The notes: generated by a model from the letters alone, not told the origin. 64,000 bases of DNA from Chlamydiota bacterium (GCA_021772335.1 JAJFMD010000007.1:186001-250000); one strand, 5' to 3'; numbered from the stretch's first letter, positions 1-11,649 are shown. Numbers and translations: made by a program.

Positions 1-44
1 CTAGTAAAGTTCACAAATGTCCTTTTGGGTTAATAGATTGATTC

Positions 45-1088
<1,044 letters not shown>

Positions 1089-1090
1089 CT

Positions 1091-1118
1091 AAAAAAAGTA
1101 TAAGCGATTCTCATACTT
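1091..1118 (-). terminator. rho-independent terminator after rplQ
   Basis: Read on the minus strand, a 9-bp stem (1110-1118 with 1096-1104, one G-U pair, loop of 5) is followed directly by five further T (1095-1091). It lies 21 bases after the rplQ stop and about 27 bases before the gapA start. It should end or attenuate the ribosomal operon transcript before gapA. Confidence 0.75.
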
Positions 1119-1139
1119 GCTGACTATGCAAAAACAAAG

Positions 1140-1568
1140 CTATTCAGGCAAAAACTCAAGCAAACAACGTGGGGCTGCATCACCAACGCGGAAATTCGTT
1201 TTGATGATACGTGTATAGCCACCATTGCGATTAGCAAAGCGGGGAGCTAAGACTCCAAAGAGTTTATCAATAACTAGACGATCGCGATTATATGAGCTTT
1301 TATTGCCTTCTTTCGCTTGTCTAGCATCTTTGGAACTGAGAGAATTATACCGAACCATCAAACGACCAATCGCCTGACGACGGGAATGAAGGGTATTTGT
1401 TTTACCCATCGTAATCATGCGGTCAGCATGACGACGTATTTCTTTAGCTTTTGCAATTGTTGTTTCAATTCTGCCTTCATCAATTAGCGATTTGAGCATA
1501 TTAGCAATCAGGCAGCGGCGGTGTGAACTTGTACGCCCTAGTTTAAAGGTGTTTTTTGCATGTCTCAT
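1140..1568 (-). CDS. rplQ: 50S ribosomal protein L17
   Basis: Large-subunit protein near the exit tunnel. The N-terminal block [12 protein letters not shown] and the [12 protein letters not shown] segment are diagnostic of L17; the 142 aa include a short C-terminal extension over the shortest bacterial forms. Its start overlaps the rpoA stop by four bases (ATGA), so it is translationally coupled to rpoA. It is the last gene of the cluster before the terminator at 1091-1118. Confidence 0.97.
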   Translation of the reverse strand: MRHAKNTFKLGRTSSHRRCLIANMLKSLIDEGRIETTIAKAKEIRRHADRMITMGKTNTLHSRRQAIGRLMVRYNSLSSKDARQAKEGNKSSYNRDRLVIDKLFGVLAPRFANRNGGYTRIIKTNFRVGDAAPRCLLEFLPE

Positions 1569-2662
1569 AGCTCGCTTCCTGCTTTTTCAATTTGATAATT
1601 CGTAACCAATTCTTTTACATTATCACGTGTGATACCGTACTTAGAAAGATCCATCCCTAAAGATAGGCCCATTTCTTCTAGTTTTGCACGGATTTCAGTA
1701 AGTGATTTCTTACCAAAATTACGAAATTTAAGCATTTCAGATTCTGGCATAATCACAAGTTCAGCAATTGTATCAATATTTGCACCTTGCAAACAGTTTG
1801 TAGAGCGGACAGATAACTCAATCTCATTAATTTTAAGAGCGAGCTTACCCATTAGGGCATCACGATCAGAATCAATTTGCTCTTCAATTTGCTCAAATGC
1901 AATTTCTTCAATATCAACTTCTTCGAAAATCTTCATATGGAAAATCCCAATCTGAGAAGCAAAAGAAAGAGCTTCTTCAGGAGTAATTCTTCCATCAGTT
2001 GTAATTTCAATAATTAGGCGATCAAAATCAGTTTCCTTACCAACGCGTGTGTTCTCAACATAATAATTGACAAGGCGAATTGGGGAAAAAATTGCATCGA
2101 CAGGGATTTCATTGACTAATTTATTAACCAATTCATGTCTTTCAGATGGAACATATCCACGACCTTGAGCAATACGAAGATCAACACGTCTTTTCATTGG
2201 CTTAGTTGCTTTGAAAATGTGGTGATCAGGATTGATTAGTTCAAAGCCCTCAGCATCAACAAAATCTCTAAGTGTTACAGAATATTCACCATTTGAGTTA
2301 TCAATTTGCTCTTGAGTAACCTCAACATCTTTGGTAAACAATTTTGTTTCCTTAGGATTTGATTCATTGCTCTTAGGAAGTTTTCTAAATAACGCACCTT
2401 TTAAGTTTAGTACAATATGCGTCATGTCTTCTTTAATCCCTTCAGCTGCTGTATATTCGTGAGGAATTCCTTCGATACGTACTGAAATGATTGCTGGGGT
2501 CTCAAGAGAACTTAACATAATGCGTCTAAGTGCATTGCCGACTGTGTGGCCAAAACCTCTTTCGAAAGGCTCTGCAACAAAACTTGCAAATGTTTTGGTC
2601 TTTGATGAATCCTTTCTTTTAATCTTCGATGGCAATTCAAACTTGTCGTAGATTACCGCCAT
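1565..2662 (-). CDS. rpoA: RNA polymerase alpha subunit
   Basis: Scaffold for RNA polymerase assembly. The N-terminal dimerisation domain contains [18 protein letters not shown] (about residues 35-52). The C-terminal DNA- and activator-binding domain is intact, with [14 protein letters not shown] near residues 313-326. At 365 aa it is slightly longer than the usual 310-330, with an acidic linker around residues 245-265. rpsK lies upstream and rplQ overlaps downstream; rpsD, which separates rpsK and rpoA in many bacteria, is missing here, as in Chlamydia. Confidence 0.98.
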   Translation of the reverse strand: MAVIYDKFELPSKIKRKDSSKTKTFASFVAEPFERGFGHTVGNALRRIMLSSLETPAIISVRIEGIPHEYTAAEGIKEDMTHIVLNLKGALFRKLPKSNESNPKETKLFTKDVEVTQEQIDNSNGEYSVTLRDFVDAEGFELINPDHHIFKATKPMKRRVDLRIAQGRGYVPSERHELVNKLVNEIPVDAIFSPIRLVNYYVENTRVGKETDFDRLIIEITTDGRITPEEALSFASQIGIFHMKIFEEVDIEEIAFEQIEEQIDSDRDALMGKLALKINEIELSVRSTNCLQGANIDTIAELVIMPESEMLKFRNFGKKSLTEIRAKLEEMGLSLGMDLSKYGITRDNVKELVTNYQIEKAGSEL

Positions 2663-2727
2663 TATTTTTCTCCTATACCGTCTTAATTAATTGTTTTTGC
2701 CGCAAGTTAGAGGATTGCTAGAGCAAT

Positions 2728-3144
2728 CTACACACGCCTACGTTTACGAGGGCGACATCCGTTGTGAGGAACAGGTGTTCGGTCTCGAATCACTGTTACA
2801 GCTAAACCTGCACTTTGCAGGCCGCGTACTGCGGATTCTCGTCCGGCTCCAGGCCCCTTCAAGGTGACTTCAACCTCTTTCATTCCATAATTCATCGCTG
2901 TCTTAGCAGCGTCCTGTGCAGCAACTGTAGCAGCAAAAGCTGATGACTTGCGTGAACCAGAAAAGTTAACTTTACCAGCGCTCGCCCAAGAGATAACATT
3001 ACCTGAAGGATCTGTGATCGTTACAATCGTATTGTTAAATGTCGCTTTTACAAAAGCTATCCCAGTAGGAACACTGCGTGAGTGTTTCTTCCTAGTGCGA
3101 GCCCCTGCTTTCTTTGGCTGATGCTTAGAATCTTGTTTAGCCAA
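2728..3144 (-). CDS. rpsK: 30S ribosomal protein S11
   Basis: Platform protein of the small subunit, contacting 16S rRNA near the Shine-Dalgarno helix. Diagnostic segments are [18 protein letters not shown], the [13 protein letters not shown] loop, and the C-terminal [13 protein letters not shown]. The basic N-terminal tail of about 25 residues is somewhat long. It sits between rpsM and rpoA in one transcription unit. Confidence 0.97.
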   Translation of the reverse strand: MAKQDSKHQPKKAGARTRKKHSRSVPTGIAFVKATFNNTIVTITDPSGNVISWASAGKVNFSGSRKSSAFAATVAAQDAAKTAMNYGMKEVEVTLKGPGAGRESAVRGLQSAGLAVTVIRDRTPVPHNGCRPRKRRRV

Positions 3145-3157
3145 TGCTTTCTCCTAA

Positions 3158-3526
3158 TTACTTTTTCTTGTTCGAAATTGTCTTTTTCTTGCCCTTACGA
3201 GTGCGCGTATTCGTTTGAGTTTGCTGTCCACGAACAGGCAATCCAACTCGATGTCGCGTGCCTCTATAAGAGCCAATGCTGATTAGGCGTTTAATATCAT
3301 TTTGGACTTTGCGTCTTAAATCTCCTTCCACAACAAAATCATTTTGAAGAAGAACACTGATTTGAGCGATATTCTCTTCTGTCAATTGTTCTGCATGCAT
3401 ATCTGGATTGAGATTAAGCTTTTTTATAATCTCTTTCGAAACATGAGATCCTACACCATACAAATATGTTAAACTGATGACTAGTCTCTTCTTGTTTGGT
3501 ATGTCGATTCCAATAATCCTTGGCAT
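3158..3526 (-). CDS. rpsM: 30S ribosomal protein S13
   Basis: Head protein of the small subunit that contacts tRNA and the L5 bridge. The N-terminal [14 protein letters not shown], the helix-two-turn-helix region, and the [19 protein letters not shown] tail identify it. It is 122 aa, the standard size. A 95-base gap separates it from secY and contains a promoter candidate, so rpsM-rpsK-rpoA-rplQ can probably be transcribed separately. rpmJ and infA, usual in this gap elsewhere, are not present. Confidence 0.97.
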   Translation of the reverse strand: MPRIIGIDIPNKKRLVISLTYLYGVGSHVSKEIIKKLNLNPDMHAEQLTEENIAQISVLLQNDFVVEGDLRRKVQNDIKRLISIGSYRGTRHRVGLPVRGQQTQTNTRTRKGKKKTISNKKK

Positions 3527-3555
3527 CTGTAACTTCCTAAATTTTAATCCGGTTT

Positions 3556-3584
3556 AGTTTATCAAAACAGCTATTTATTCGCAA
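3556..3584 (-). promoter_or_regulatory. promoter candidate for rpsM-rpsK-rpoA-rplQ
   Basis: On the minus strand TTGCGA (3584-3579) and TAAACT (3561-3556) are separated by exactly 17 bases, in the secY-rpsM gap and about 30 bases before the rpsM start. The same TAAACT minus-10 box is used by the promoter before the Inc-like operon at 16450-16478. Predicted from consensus only. Confidence 0.45.
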
Positions 3585-3621
3585 TTTTTTAAATTTACTT
3601 ATAATATGATAAAACGTTTAT

Positions 3622-4992
3622 TTACCTTCCCTTAACTCTTCCGGTCTTCATAAAGCCGGCATAACGTTTAGTTAAGAGATGGGATTCGACCTGCTTGGTT
3701 GTATCTAGTACAACTCCAACCAAGATCAATAATGATGTTCCTCCAAAAAAGTAAGTAATAGAGGAATCAACATGTAAAATTTTTCCTATAAGGGTTGGCA
3801 ATACAGCAATTAATGCTAAAAACATAGCTCCAGCAAAAGTAATTCGATTCATCGTCGCTTCTAGATACTCATGGGTCGATTTACCCTGGCGAACTCCAGG
3901 TATAAATGCTCCGTTCTTCTTCATATCAGAAGCAATCTGTTCAGGTTGAAACTGTGTTGCTGTCCAAAAGTAAGTAAAGAATATAATTAATAAGACATAA
4001 AGAATAGTGTAAACCCAATTGCCAGGTGAAATCAAATTTGCCATTGAGCCAATCCAAGAATCTTTTCCAAGGAACTGACCAATTGTTGCTGGAAACATTA
4101 GCAATGATGAAGCGAAAATTACGGGAATAACTCCAGCATAATTAAGCTTTAATGGTATATGAGCGCTTCCACCTTGGGATTCATGGCGACCTACAATACG
4201 ACGAGCATATTGAACAGGGATTTTGCGCTGTCCTTGAATAATCAATATTGTTCCAATAATAATTCCTACGAAAACAGCAAGAAGTACTATCAATGAGGCG
4301 AAAGACATCTGACCAGGATCTTGAGAATCGAGGTTAAGTTGTCTAATGATTGAACCAATGGTTGACGGGAGCGAAGATAAGATACCAATCGTGATGACTA
4401 AGCTAATCCCATTGCCAATTCCTCTATCACTAATCTGCTCACCTATCCACATTAGAAGAAGTGTACCAGATGTCATTGTGACCATAATAACTAGGTAGAA
4501 AAGCCAGCTGAAACCGAAGATTGTTGGAGAAAGCAAAGCATTTACAATCACGCCAGGATTTGACGCATTAAGTTGAAACGCATATTTGCCATAGAGTCCT
4601 GCTTGAAAAAAAGCAAGAACAAGTGTCATTGTGCGCGTCCATTTACCAAGCTTGCGCTTTCCAACTTCTGGATTTTCTTTCATTTCTCTCTGCAGAGAAG
4701 GTATCAATGCAACAAGAAGCTGCATGATAATAGAAGCAGAAATATAGGGCATAACCCCAAGGGCAACAACAGTCATTTGAGCAAACGCTCCGCCCGAAAA
4801 AACATCCATTAATTGGAAGAGATTTTGTCTGCCACCAGTTGCTTGTCGAAACAGCTCTACAGCAGCATCACCGTTAATGCCAGGAACAGGAATATGTGCT
4901 CCAATTCGGCATGCAATCAACATTAAGACTGTAAAAACAATCTTTTGTTTTAGTTCAGGTACTGAAAAAATTCTGCGAATGCCAGCAATCAT
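3622..4992 (-). CDS. secY: preprotein translocase subunit SecY
   Basis: Channel-forming subunit of the Sec translocon in the inner membrane. The 456-aa protein has about ten hydrophobic segments. Diagnostic stretches include the N-terminal [15 protein letters not shown], the plug region [32 protein letters not shown] in the middle, and the cytosolic loop [13 protein letters not shown]. The start is three bases after the rplO stop. It works with the fused SecDF encoded at 47297-51796. Confidence 0.98.
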   Translation of the reverse strand: MIAGIRRIFSVPELKQKIVFTVLMLIACRIGAHIPVPGINGDAAVELFRQATGGRQNLFQLMDVFSGGAFAQMTVVALGVMPYISASIIMQLLVALIPSLQREMKENPEVGKRKLGKWTRTMTLVLAFFQAGLYGKYAFQLNASNPGVIVNALLSPTIFGFSWLFYLVIMVTMTSGTLLLMWIGEQISDRGIGNGISLVITIGILSSLPSTIGSIIRQLNLDSQDPGQMSFASLIVLLAVFVGIIIGTILIIQGQRKIPVQYARRIVGRHESQGGSAHIPLKLNYAGVIPVIFASSLLMFPATIGQFLGKDSWIGSMANLISPGNWVYTILYVLLIIFFTYFWTATQFQPEQIASDMKKNGAFIPGVRQGKSTHEYLEATMNRITFAGAMFLALIAVLPTLIGKILHVDSSITYFFGGTSLLILVGVVLDTTKQVESHLLTKRYAGFMKTGRVKGR

Positions 4993-4995
4993 TTT

Positions 4996-5487
4996 TTACG
5001 ACTTCTTGCCTTTCTTAGACTCTGTTTGGTTAAATATAATCACTTTATAAGCGATTTTTTGCTCATCGAGCACTTTTTGCGCCTCTTTAGAATAAGCATG
5101 GGCAACAAAACTCACCTTTTTTTCTAAGGTGCCATGAGCGAGGATCTTTAATGAAATACGCTCATTCTTTTTAATAAATCCTTTAGTACGTAGTGCTTCG
5201 AGATCAACTGTTTCATTATCATTGAAAAGCTTATTGATCATTGAAAAATTTAAAGCAAATGTACGATTAGCAAAGCGCTTATTAGAAAAACCGCGAACAG
5301 GCAATTTACGAAATAGAGGAAGTTGTCCACCTTCTTGTCCTGCGCGCACTTTATAACCAGATCGGCTTTTTTGGCCTTTCTCACCGCGGCAACTCGTCTT
5401 ACCACGCTTGGAACCTGGTCCACGTCCAACTCTTTGAATTTTCTTCTTAGGGCGAGAGCTATTTGTCAGTGTCGATAATGTAATCAT
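4996..5487 (-). CDS. rplO: 50S ribosomal protein L15
   Basis: Late-assembly large-subunit protein. The basic glycine-rich N-terminus ([17 protein letters not shown], then KGQKSRSG) and [15 protein letters not shown] are typical. It is 163 aa, with a Lys-rich C-terminal tail of about 15 residues that most L15 proteins lack. It overlaps the rpsE stop by four bases. rpmD (L30), which lies between rpsE and rplO in many bacteria, has no room here. Confidence 0.97.
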   Translation of the reverse strand: MITLSTLTNSSRPKKKIQRVGRGPGSKRGKTSCRGEKGQKSRSGYKVRAGQEGGQLPLFRKLPVRGFSNKRFANRTFALNFSMINKLFNDNETVDLEALRTKGFIKKNERISLKILAHGTLEKKVSFVAHAYSKEAQKVLDEQKIAYKVIIFNQTESKKGKKS

Positions 5488-5981
5488 AGTTCAATACCTC
5501 TTCCTGCTAAAATTTCTTTGCGATTGCACAGACTAAGGAGAGCCTTAATAGTAGCGCGCACTTGATTAAGAGGATTATTTGATCCTAAACTTTTGCTAAC
5601 AACATCCTTAATGCCACCGAGCTCTAATACTGAACGGACTTTAGACCCTGCAATTACCCCAGTTCCTGGAGGAGCTGGTTTAATAAGAACTTTTGCTCCA
5701 TCCCATTCAATAAAAACTTCGTGAGGGATAGTAGTCCCTTCCATCTCAAAAGTTACAACATTCTTTCGTGCTGCTTCGCTACCTTTGCGAATTGCATCTG
5801 CTACTTCATTTGCTTTAGCAAAGCCAAATCCAACTCGTCCTTTACCATCACCAATAAGTATCAAAGCTGAAAAACTAAATTTTCTTCCGCCTTTGACTAC
5901 TTTTGAGCAACGATTAATATAGAGGACTTTTTCCTCAAACTCAGATGGATTTTCGTCTTTTCTTTTCTTCTGTACTGCCAT
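5484..5981 (-). CDS. rpsE: 30S ribosomal protein S5
   Basis: Small-subunit protein involved in decoding fidelity. The N-terminal dsRNA-binding fold ([20 protein letters not shown]) and the C-terminal domain ([36 protein letters not shown]) are complete over 165 aa. Its stop overlaps the rplO start (ATGA), so the two are coupled. It lies downstream of rplR. Confidence 0.97.
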   Translation of the reverse strand: MAVQKKRKDENPSEFEEKVLYINRCSKVVKGGRKFSFSALILIGDGKGRVGFGFAKANEVADAIRKGSEAARKNVVTFEMEGTTIPHEVFIEWDGAKVLIKPAPPGTGVIAGSKVRSVLELGGIKDVVSKSLGSNNPLNQVRATIKALLSLCNRKEILAGRGIEL

Positions 5982-5998
5982 GCTCTATCCTGCCAATA

Positions 5999-6370
5999 TT
6001 AAAACTTTAAGCCAGCGCTGCGTGCACTTTCGGCAAATTCAGCAATGATTCCGTGATATCTGTAGGGACCGCGATCGAATACTGCTTTCTCTATATTTTT
6101 AGCTTTTGCTAGCTCTGCAATTTTCTGTCCTAGCATCTTAGCGACATCTTTATTTTTCCCTTTAGGATGCTTAGAACGCACTTCTTTTTCCAAAGAGCTA
6201 ACGCTAGCTAACGTGACGTGGTTAACATCATCGATCAGCTGCGCTGTAAGATTGCGATTTGATCGATAGACACATATACGAGGCATTGAAGCACTACCAT
6301 TTAAATGCTTCCTAACGCGTAACGCTCTTTTCTTTCTTAATTTATTAATTCGTAATCTTTCTTTATGCAT
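5999..6370 (-). CDS. rplR: 50S ribosomal protein L18
   Basis: 5S rRNA-binding protein of the central protuberance, acting with L5. The segment RICVYRSNRNLTAQLIDD and the C-terminal FDRGPYRYHGIIAEFAESAR are diagnostic. It is 123 aa, standard. Eight bases separate it from rplF upstream. Confidence 0.97.
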   Translation of the reverse strand: MHKERLRINKLRKKRALRVRKHLNGSASMPRICVYRSNRNLTAQLIDDVNHVTLASVSSLEKEVRSKHPKGKNKDVAKMLGQKIAELAKAKNIEKAVFDRGPYRYHGIIAEFAESARSAGLKF

Positions 6371-6378
6371 TGCTCTTC

Positions 6379-6924
6379 CTATTTTCCGGCTTTACCAGCT
6401 TTACCCGCTTTCTTACGAACGTGTTCATCTTCGTAACGTACCCCTTTACCTTTGTAAGGCTCAGGTGGTCTCACTGCGCGTACTGTAGCTGCAAATTGCC
6501 CAACTTTTTGTTTGTCAATTCCCGTAATGATGAGTCGTGTACTCTTATCTACGGCAACGTTAATCCCCTCAGGGATTTCTATTTTAGATGGATGCGAAAA
6601 ACCAAGTTGAAGATCAAGACTGTTTCCGCTAAGTGCTGCACGATAACCAACACCAATCATTTTCAAAATCTTCTCAAAACCTTGGCTAACCCCAACAATC
6701 AAATTATTGATCATCGCGCGATAGAACCCATAAAAAGAGTCTGCCATATCAATATCATCAGACCAAATTACAGTTAGCTTATCGTCAGCAATTTCGCCTT
6801 TTAAGCCATTTGGTATTTCAATAGTCTGACTTCCCTTAGGCCCTTTTACAGTGACTAAGCTCTTTTCGAATTTAACTTCTACGCCCTTTGGGATGGGTAT
6901 TGGTGTTTTTCCCAATCTCGACAT
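6379..6924 (-). CDS. rplF: 50S ribosomal protein L6
   Basis: Large-subunit protein near the factor-binding site. The N-terminal MSRLGKTPIPIPKGVEV and the C-terminal PPEPYKGKGVRYEDEHVRKK are diagnostic, and both L6 repeats are present in 181 aa. The very C-terminus is a simple Lys-Ala-Gly repeat (AGKAGKAGK), a small tandem expansion at DNA level. Confidence 0.97.
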   Translation of the reverse strand: MSRLGKTPIPIPKGVEVKFEKSLVTVKGPKGSQTIEIPNGLKGEIADDKLTVIWSDDIDMADSFYGFYRAMINNLIVGVSQGFEKILKMIGVGYRAALSGNSLDLQLGFSHPSKIEIPEGINVAVDKSTRLIITGIDKQKVGQFAATVRAVRPPEPYKGKGVRYEDEHVRKKAGKAGKAGK

Positions 6925-6947
6925 CGATCCTTACCTTCTATAAATTT

Positions 6948-7331
6948 TTACCATACGTAGCAGAGGAGCTCTCCGCCAACATTTTGTCTGCGAGCATTTT
7001 CACCATCAATCACTCCTTTAGAAGTAGATAGAATAGCGATACCTAGTCCACGCAAGACATGAGGAATATCCTTATGATTGACATACTTTCTTAAACCTGG
7101 TTTAGAAATACGTCGCAATCCTCGAACTACAGATTGTCGTCCACTGCGATAACGCAAGAAGACTCGAATTTTTCTCTTTTCAGCACTAACGAGGACATCA
7201 TCGATAAACCCCTGCTTTTTGATCACGTCTATAATATTGACGTTCATTTTACTGTATGCAATGTCTACAAAACGATGTTTAGCATCTTTGGCATTGCGAA
7301 TTCGTGTCAATAAATCAGCGATTACATCCAT
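6948..7331 (-). CDS. rpsH: 30S ribosomal protein S8
   Basis: 16S rRNA central-domain binder and, in other bacteria, translational repressor of the spc operon. It has DLLTRIRNA at the N-terminus and the C-terminal RGLGIAILSTSKGVIDGENA with GGELLCYVW at the end. At 127 aa it is slightly shorter than the usual 130-132. It follows rplE directly; rpsN (S14), which usually lies between them, is absent here, as in Chlamydia. Confidence 0.97.
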   Translation of the reverse strand: MDVIADLLTRIRNAKDAKHRFVDIAYSKMNVNIIDVIKKQGFIDDVLVSAEKRKIRVFLRYRSGRQSVVRGLRRISKPGLRKYVNHKDIPHVLRGLGIAILSTSKGVIDGENARRQNVGGELLCYVW

Positions 7332-7340
7332 AATTTTTCT

Positions 7341-7883
7341 CTACTTTTTTTCCTTAAATGGGAAACCCATTTGTCTCAATAATTCTACACACTCTTCGTC
7401 AGTATTTGCAGACGTAACAAAAGTGATATTCATTCCTTGTGTACGTTTAACTTCATCTAAATTGATTTCAGGAAATACTTGTTGATCATCTAGACCAACA
7501 GAGAAATTTCCTTGACCATCACATTTAAAATCAAAACCGCGAAAGTCACGAATCCTTGGTGTAACAATCTTACAAAAACGATCAAAGAAATCATACATAC
7601 GCTTGCGGCGTAATGTGACTTTCAGGCCAATTGCTTGTCCTTCACGTAACTTGAAGTTAGATACTGATTTGCTTGCTCGAGTCGTGATAGGCATCTGTCC
7701 AGAAAGCATTGTGAGCTCTTTGCGGCAATCTTGCATCACATTTTTATCTTTAACAGCTTCAGCTACTCCCATACTAATAACGATTTTATCCAAACTAGGA
7801 ATCATCATTACGTTAGAATAACCAAACTTCTCTTTAAGATTCGGCTTGATTTTTTCGCGATATTTTTTTTGTAAACTTGACAT
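7341..7883 (-). CDS. rplE: 50S ribosomal protein L5
   Basis: 5S rRNA-binding protein of the central protuberance that forms the bridge to S13. Diagnostic segments are [37 protein letters not shown] and RDFRGF. It is 180 aa, full length, and lies between rplX and rpsH. Confidence 0.97.
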   Translation of the reverse strand: MSSLQKKYREKIKPNLKEKFGYSNVMMIPSLDKIVISMGVAEAVKDKNVMQDCRKELTMLSGQMPITTRASKSVSNFKLREGQAIGLKVTLRRKRMYDFFDRFCKIVTPRIRDFRGFDFKCDGQGNFSVGLDDQQVFPEINLDEVKRTQGMNITFVTSANTDEECVELLRQMGFPFKEKK

Positions 7884-7892
7884 AATAAATCT

Positions 7893-8222
7893 TTACTTGT
7901 TTTTAACTTCTCTTAATACGCTGTCTTTACCATCTCTAAGGTAGTATAACTCCTTATTGCCGTTGGCATTAAGACGCGCTTTAATTCTAACAGGCTTCTC
8001 GTTCTTGTCGCAAAAGTTCACATTTGAAATATGTATTGATCTTTCGATCTCGACAATCTGAGAACGTTGCTCTTGAGAGCGTTGCTTCATGTGCTTCTTT
8101 CCAATATTCACGCCTTGTATAAGAACTCTACTCTTTTGAATATCAAGAATACTTCCAGTTTGACCTTTGGAATTGCCACTTGTTACAACGACCTTGTCGC
8201 CTTTTCTAAACCATTTACTCAT
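7893..8222 (-). CDS. rplX: 50S ribosomal protein L24
   Basis: Early-assembly large-subunit protein with a KOW motif (FRKGDKVVVTSGNSKGQTG, residues 5-23). It is 109 aa, normal. Two bases separate it from rplN upstream, so the pair is probably coupled. Confidence 0.96.
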   Translation of the reverse strand: MSKWFRKGDKVVVTSGNSKGQTGSILDIQKSRVLIQGVNIGKKHMKQRSQEQRSQIVEIERSIHISNVNFCDKNEKPVRIKARLNANGNKELYYLRDGKDSVLREVKNK

Positions 8223-8224
8223 GA

Positions 8225-8593
8225 TTAAATCACCTCTGGTGCTAACGAACCAATTTTAACAAAACCAGCATCGCGCACTTCTCTTGCCACTGGACCAAAA
8301 ATCCGTGTCCCTTTCGGGTTTTTTTTATCATCAATTAAAACGCAGCTATTATCGTAAAAGCGCAAGCAAGATCCATCTTTACGACGAATGTACTTTTTAG
8401 TGCGGACGATTACAGTTCTAACAACCTCGCCTTTCTTAACTGAACTTTTTGCATCAGCTTCTTTAACCGAACATACAATAATGTCTCCAACGCCAGCATA
8501 GCGTCTTTTAGAACCACCGAGCACTTTGAAACATTTAACACGCTTCGCTCCGGTATTATCCGCTACTTCAAGTTCACTTTCTTGTTGAATCAC
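8225..8593 (-). CDS. rplN: 50S ribosomal protein L14
   Basis: Large-subunit interface protein. Diagnostic segments are [19 protein letters not shown] and [13 protein letters not shown]. It is 122 aa, standard. The start codon is GTG at 8593, preceded by a GGAAGG ribosome-binding site; no ATG fits the family N-terminus. Confidence 0.97.
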   Translation of the reverse strand: MIQQESELEVADNTGAKRVKCFKVLGGSKRRYAGVGDIIVCSVKEADAKSSVKKGEVVRTVIVRTKKYIRRKDGSCLRFYDNSCVLIDDKKNPKGTRIFGPVAREVRDAGFVKIGSLAPEVI

Positions 8594-8616
8594 TGTTTAC
8601 CTTCCTCTATCGCAAT

Positions 8617-8868
8617 TTAATTCGCTAACGTTTCAACAACACGCCATCTCTTTAATTTAGAGAGTGGTTTTGTCTCAACGATACGTACTTTTGCCCCTAC
8701 TTCTATTTTTTTATCTGCGCAATCAGCATAGTACTTTTTACCTCGGAGAACGCGCTTCCCAAATAGAGGATGCTTAATCATACGACTAACATTTACTGTT
8801 ACAGTTCTTTGCATCTTATTGGAAACTACTATTCCTTCTTTCATTTTGCGAACTGATTCTTCTTTCAT
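8617..8868 (-). CDS. rpsQ: 30S ribosomal protein S17
   Basis: Primary 16S rRNA-binding protein. It carries the family pattern KEGIVVSNKMQRTVTVNV followed by HPLFGKRV and RIVETKPLSKLKRWRVVE. It is 83 aa, standard, and sits between rpmC (5 bases upstream) and rplN. Confidence 0.96.
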   Translation of the reverse strand: MKEESVRKMKEGIVVSNKMQRTVTVNVSRMIKHPLFGKRVLRGKKYYADCADKKIEVGAKVRIVETKPLSKLKRWRVVETLAN

Positions 8869-8873
8869 ACTGC

Positions 8874-9089
8874 TTACGCCCTCTTAGTTTGCTCAGTTGC
8901 GGATTTAACCCGCAAAGTTGTCAATACACGAGCTCTTTCCCTTTTCTTTAATCGCAAAAGGTGTGGTTTTTCAAGTTTGCGATTAACCTTAAGTTCATTC
9001 ATTAGCTGGAAAATTTCCTCGCTTAACTCGCGTGAACGTATATTAAGCTCATCTATTGATTGATCTTTGATCTCTGTCTTCTTTGCCAT
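8874..9089 (-). CDS. rpmC: 50S ribosomal protein L29
   Basis: Small helical protein at the polypeptide exit tunnel and a docking site for SRP and trigger factor. It has the helical hairpin [20 protein letters not shown] and the RARVLTTLR segment. It is 71 aa and lies directly between rplP and rpsQ. Confidence 0.95.
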   Translation of the reverse strand: MAKKTEIKDQSIDELNIRSRELSEEIFQLMNELKVNRKLEKPHLLRLKKRERARVLTTLRVKSATEQTKRA

Positions 9090-9094
9090 AATAG

Positions 9095-9514
9095 TTATAC
9101 CCTTTCTACTCGTTTGACAAAACGTGTTTTGATTGGCAACTTAGCAGCTGCACGACGTAACGCGTTTTGTGCCATCTCCTCAGAGACATTGCACACTTCA
9201 AAAAGAATGCGACCAGGTCTTACTACAGCTACCCAGTGGTCAGGAGATCCTTTACCTTTACCCATTCTCGTTTCAGCAGGTTTCTTACTAACAGGCTTAT
9301 CAGAAAAAATACGAATCCAAACCTTTCCTCTACGGCTAAAGTGACGATTAATAGCAACACGAGCTGCTTCAATCTGCTTATCTGTAATCCAGCCGCGGTC
9401 TAGTGCTTGCATCCCATAATCGCCGAAGTCAACAAAATTGCCGCCTTTGCTACAACCTGTTTTGTGTCCTTTTTGAACTTTGCGGTATTTGGTTCTCGAT
9501 GGCAGCATTGCCAT
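9095..9514 (-). CDS. rplP: 50S ribosomal protein L16
   Basis: Large-subunit protein near the A-site and peptidyl transferase centre. The N-terminal [15 protein letters not shown] (residues 3-17), [19 protein letters not shown] and GRILFEV are diagnostic. It is 139 aa, standard, and in the usual order rpsC-rplP-rpmC. Confidence 0.97.
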   Translation of the reverse strand: MAMLPSRTKYRKVQKGHKTGCSKGGNFVDFGDYGMQALDRGWITDKQIEAARVAINRHFSRRGKVWIRIFSDKPVSKKPAETRMGKGKGSPDHWVAVVRPGRILFEVCNVSEEMAQNALRRAAAKLPIKTRFVKRVERV

Positions 9515-9527
9515 GAATTCCTCCTAA

Positions 9528-10172
9528 TTAAGCTAAAATATTTTGTGCAGCATCTTCGCCGCGATTAATCCATACTTTGACACCGATTGAACCGTATGTC
9601 GTTTCTGCTCTACCTTGAGCATAATCAATTTCTGCACGAAGTGTGTGTAGAGGAATTCTTCCCTCTTTGTACCACTCAGTACGAGCGATTTCAGCTCCAC
9701 CAACGCGTCCAGAAATTTGCACTTTAATTCCAGCAGCGCCAGAATCCATAGAAGATTGCATTGATTTCTTTAGTACTCTTCTAAATGGCATACGTCTTTC
9801 CAGCTGCTTAGCAATTCCATCAGCAACGAGTTGTGCATCGAGATCAGCACGCTTGATTTCTTCAACCTCGACCCATACTTCTTTATTAACAAGTGCCTTA
9901 AGCTCTTGCTTAAGTATATCAATCTCAGCGCCCTTTTTCCCAATAACTAATCCTGGCCTAGCTGTATGTATCTTCACTTCGATTTTGTCGCTCATGCGCT
10001 TAATCGTAATTTTTGATGTGCCAACGCAGCAAGATTTTTTCATTAGAAATTCGCGGATTTGACGGTCTTCTTCAAGAAGGTTTCCAAATTCTTGCTTATT
10101 AGCAAACCATTTAGAACGCCATCTTTTGTTCATCACTAAGCGAAATCCAATTGGCGATGTCTTTTGTCCCAT
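9528..10172 (-). CDS. rpsC: 30S ribosomal protein S3
   Basis: Head protein at the mRNA entry channel. It has the N-terminal MGQKTSPIGFRLV, a KH domain with ARPGLVIGKKGAEID, and the C-terminal ISGRVGGAEIARTEWY and AEIDYAQGRAETTYG. It is 214 aa, normal. It follows rplV by 8 bases. Confidence 0.97.
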   Translation of the reverse strand: MGQKTSPIGFRLVMNKRWRSKWFANKQEFGNLLEEDRQIREFLMKKSCCVGTSKITIKRMSDKIEVKIHTARPGLVIGKKGAEIDILKQELKALVNKEVWVEVEEIKRADLDAQLVADGIAKQLERRMPFRRVLKKSMQSSMDSGAAGIKVQISGRVGGAEIARTEWYKEGRIPLHTLRAEIDYAQGRAETTYGSIGVKVWINRGEDAAQNILA

Positions 10173-10180
10173 AACTTCCT

Positions 10181-10519
10181 CTAATTATTAGCCGCAACGA
10201 CGACGGTAAAATGGCTTGTTCTTTTTAAGACGGGTGAACGTCCACCGCGACACTTTGACTTAGCGCGCTTCATTGTCGGTCCTTCGTCAACGCGCACTTC
10301 ACTAACAACGAGGTTTGTTCGTTGTATATTAAGTTGTGTTTCAGCATTTGCAATTGCACTGCTTAACGTTTTACTAAGCAGCCTACCAGCTTTTAGATTG
10401 CTATAAGTCAATCGTACAAGAGCTTCTTCAACTGCTTTACCACGAATTAATCCTGCAGCAAGTCTTGCCTTTCTTGGACTAATTCGCACATACTTTGTTA
10501 CTGCTTTTCGACTTTGCAT
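10181..10519 (-). CDS. rplV: 50S ribosomal protein L22
   Basis: Protein lining the exit tunnel. It has the core [19 protein letters not shown] and the C-terminal beta-hairpin region around [16 protein letters not shown], which carries the loop reaching into the tunnel. It is 112 aa, standard. Confidence 0.97.
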   Translation of the reverse strand: MQSRKAVTKYVRISPRKARLAAGLIRGKAVEEALVRLTYSNLKAGRLLSKTLSSAIANAETQLNIQRTNLVVSEVRVDEGPTMKRAKSKCRGGRSPVLKRTSHFTVVVAANN

Positions 10520-10524
10520 TTCTC

Positions 10525-10788
10525 TTATTTACCCTTTGGATGTCCTTTAAAGATTCGAGTCGGTGAAAACTCACCTAAACGGTGACCAACCATATTTTCC
10601 GACACAAATACAGCAAGAAATTTTTTGCCATTGTGCACTTCAAAAGTGTGTCCAACCATTTCAGGAAGTATCATTGAACGTCGCGACCATGTTTTAATAG
10701 GCGCTTTGGTTCCTTCCAAATTTTGTTTTTTAATCTTAGCGAGCAAATGGTGATCTACAAACGGACCTTTTCTCAGCGATCTTCCCAT
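10525..10788 (-). CDS. rpsS: 30S ribosomal protein S19
   Basis: Head protein contacting S13. [36 protein letters not shown] and [15 protein letters not shown] cover the whole family profile. It is 87 aa, slightly shorter than the E. coli form. It lies between rplB (7 bases upstream) and rplV. Confidence 0.97.
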   Translation of the reverse strand: MGRSLRKGPFVDHHLLAKIKKQNLEGTKAPIKTWSRRSMILPEMVGHTFEVHNGKKFLAVFVSENMVGHRLGEFSPTRIFKGHPKGK

Positions 10789-10795
10789 AATTCTC

Positions 10796-11641
10796 CTACT
10801 TCTTCCTACGATCTTTGATGATCATCTTCTTAGATTTGCTTTTCGAACGAGTTCGGTATCCTTTTGTGTACATTGCCCAAGGTGTTTGAGGAATATAACC
10901 ATTGTGTTTACCTTCACCACCACCATGCGGATGATCGACAGGGTTCATTGCGGTACCGCGAACAGTCGGTCTAAATCCCATCCAGCGTCTTCTTCCAGCT
11001 TTACCTTCAATGCGCAAGCTATACTCAGCATTTGAGATAGAACCAAAAGTAGCTTTGCAGTTTTCATTGACAAGTCTCACTTCACCAGAAGGCATCTTCA
11101 CAGTCGCATAACCACCGCTTCGCGCCATTAACTGAGCAGACAAGCCTGCAGAGCGAACAAATGCTGCTCCACGTCCAGGATATAATTCAATATTATGTAT
11201 AACAGATCCCAGAGGCATTGACTTAAGCTTCATTGAGCAGCCAACTTTATAGCCTGCTTCATCACCTGATAATACAGTCTGACCAGCTTGCAAACCTTGC
11301 GGCGCAATAATGTAGCGCTTTTCACCATCATAATAATTTAGTAAAGCAATATGTGCTGATCTGTTTGGATCATATTCTACAGATGCGACCTTTGCCGGCA
11401 CTCCATCTTTATCGCGCTTAAAGTCGATAGAACGGTAAAAACGTTTATGTCCTCCACCACGATGGCGACATGTAATTCGTCCATGATGGTTACGACCGTT
11501 TGTACGTTTTTTAACCAGCAATAGTTTTTTACAAGGAGCTACAGTCGCTCTTTTATTTATCCCGACGCGAGTGAGCTCATCATTACTTGTTAATACAAGT
11601 TGTCTCTGACTCGGTGTAGTGGGGCGAAATTTCTTCGTCAT
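10796..11641 (-). CDS. rplB: 50S ribosomal protein L2
   Basis: Core large-subunit protein required for subunit association and peptidyl transferase assembly. The middle domain has [18 protein letters not shown]. The C-terminal signature [17 protein letters not shown] includes the histidine important for activity. It is 281 aa, full length. Confidence 0.98.
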   Translation of the reverse strand: MTKKFRPTTPSQRQLVLTSNDELTRVGINKRATVAPCKKLLLVKKRTNGRNHHGRITCRHRGGGHKRFYRSIDFKRDKDGVPAKVASVEYDPNRSAHIALLNYYDGEKRYIIAPQGLQAGQTVLSGDEAGYKVGCSMKLKSMPLGSVIHNIELYPGRGAAFVRSAGLSAQLMARSGGYATVKMPSGEVRLVNENCKATFGSISNAEYSLRIEGKAGRRRWMGFRPTVRGTAMNPVDHPHGGGEGKHNGYIPQTPWAMYTKGYRTRSKSKSKKMIIKDRRKK

Positions 11642-11649
11642 TTTTCCTC

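Noticed and set aside
6379-6410. Short tandem repeat at the end of rplF as a variable locus
   Set aside because: The Lys-Ala-Gly repeat is only about three units; basic low-complexity tails are common in ribosomal proteins.
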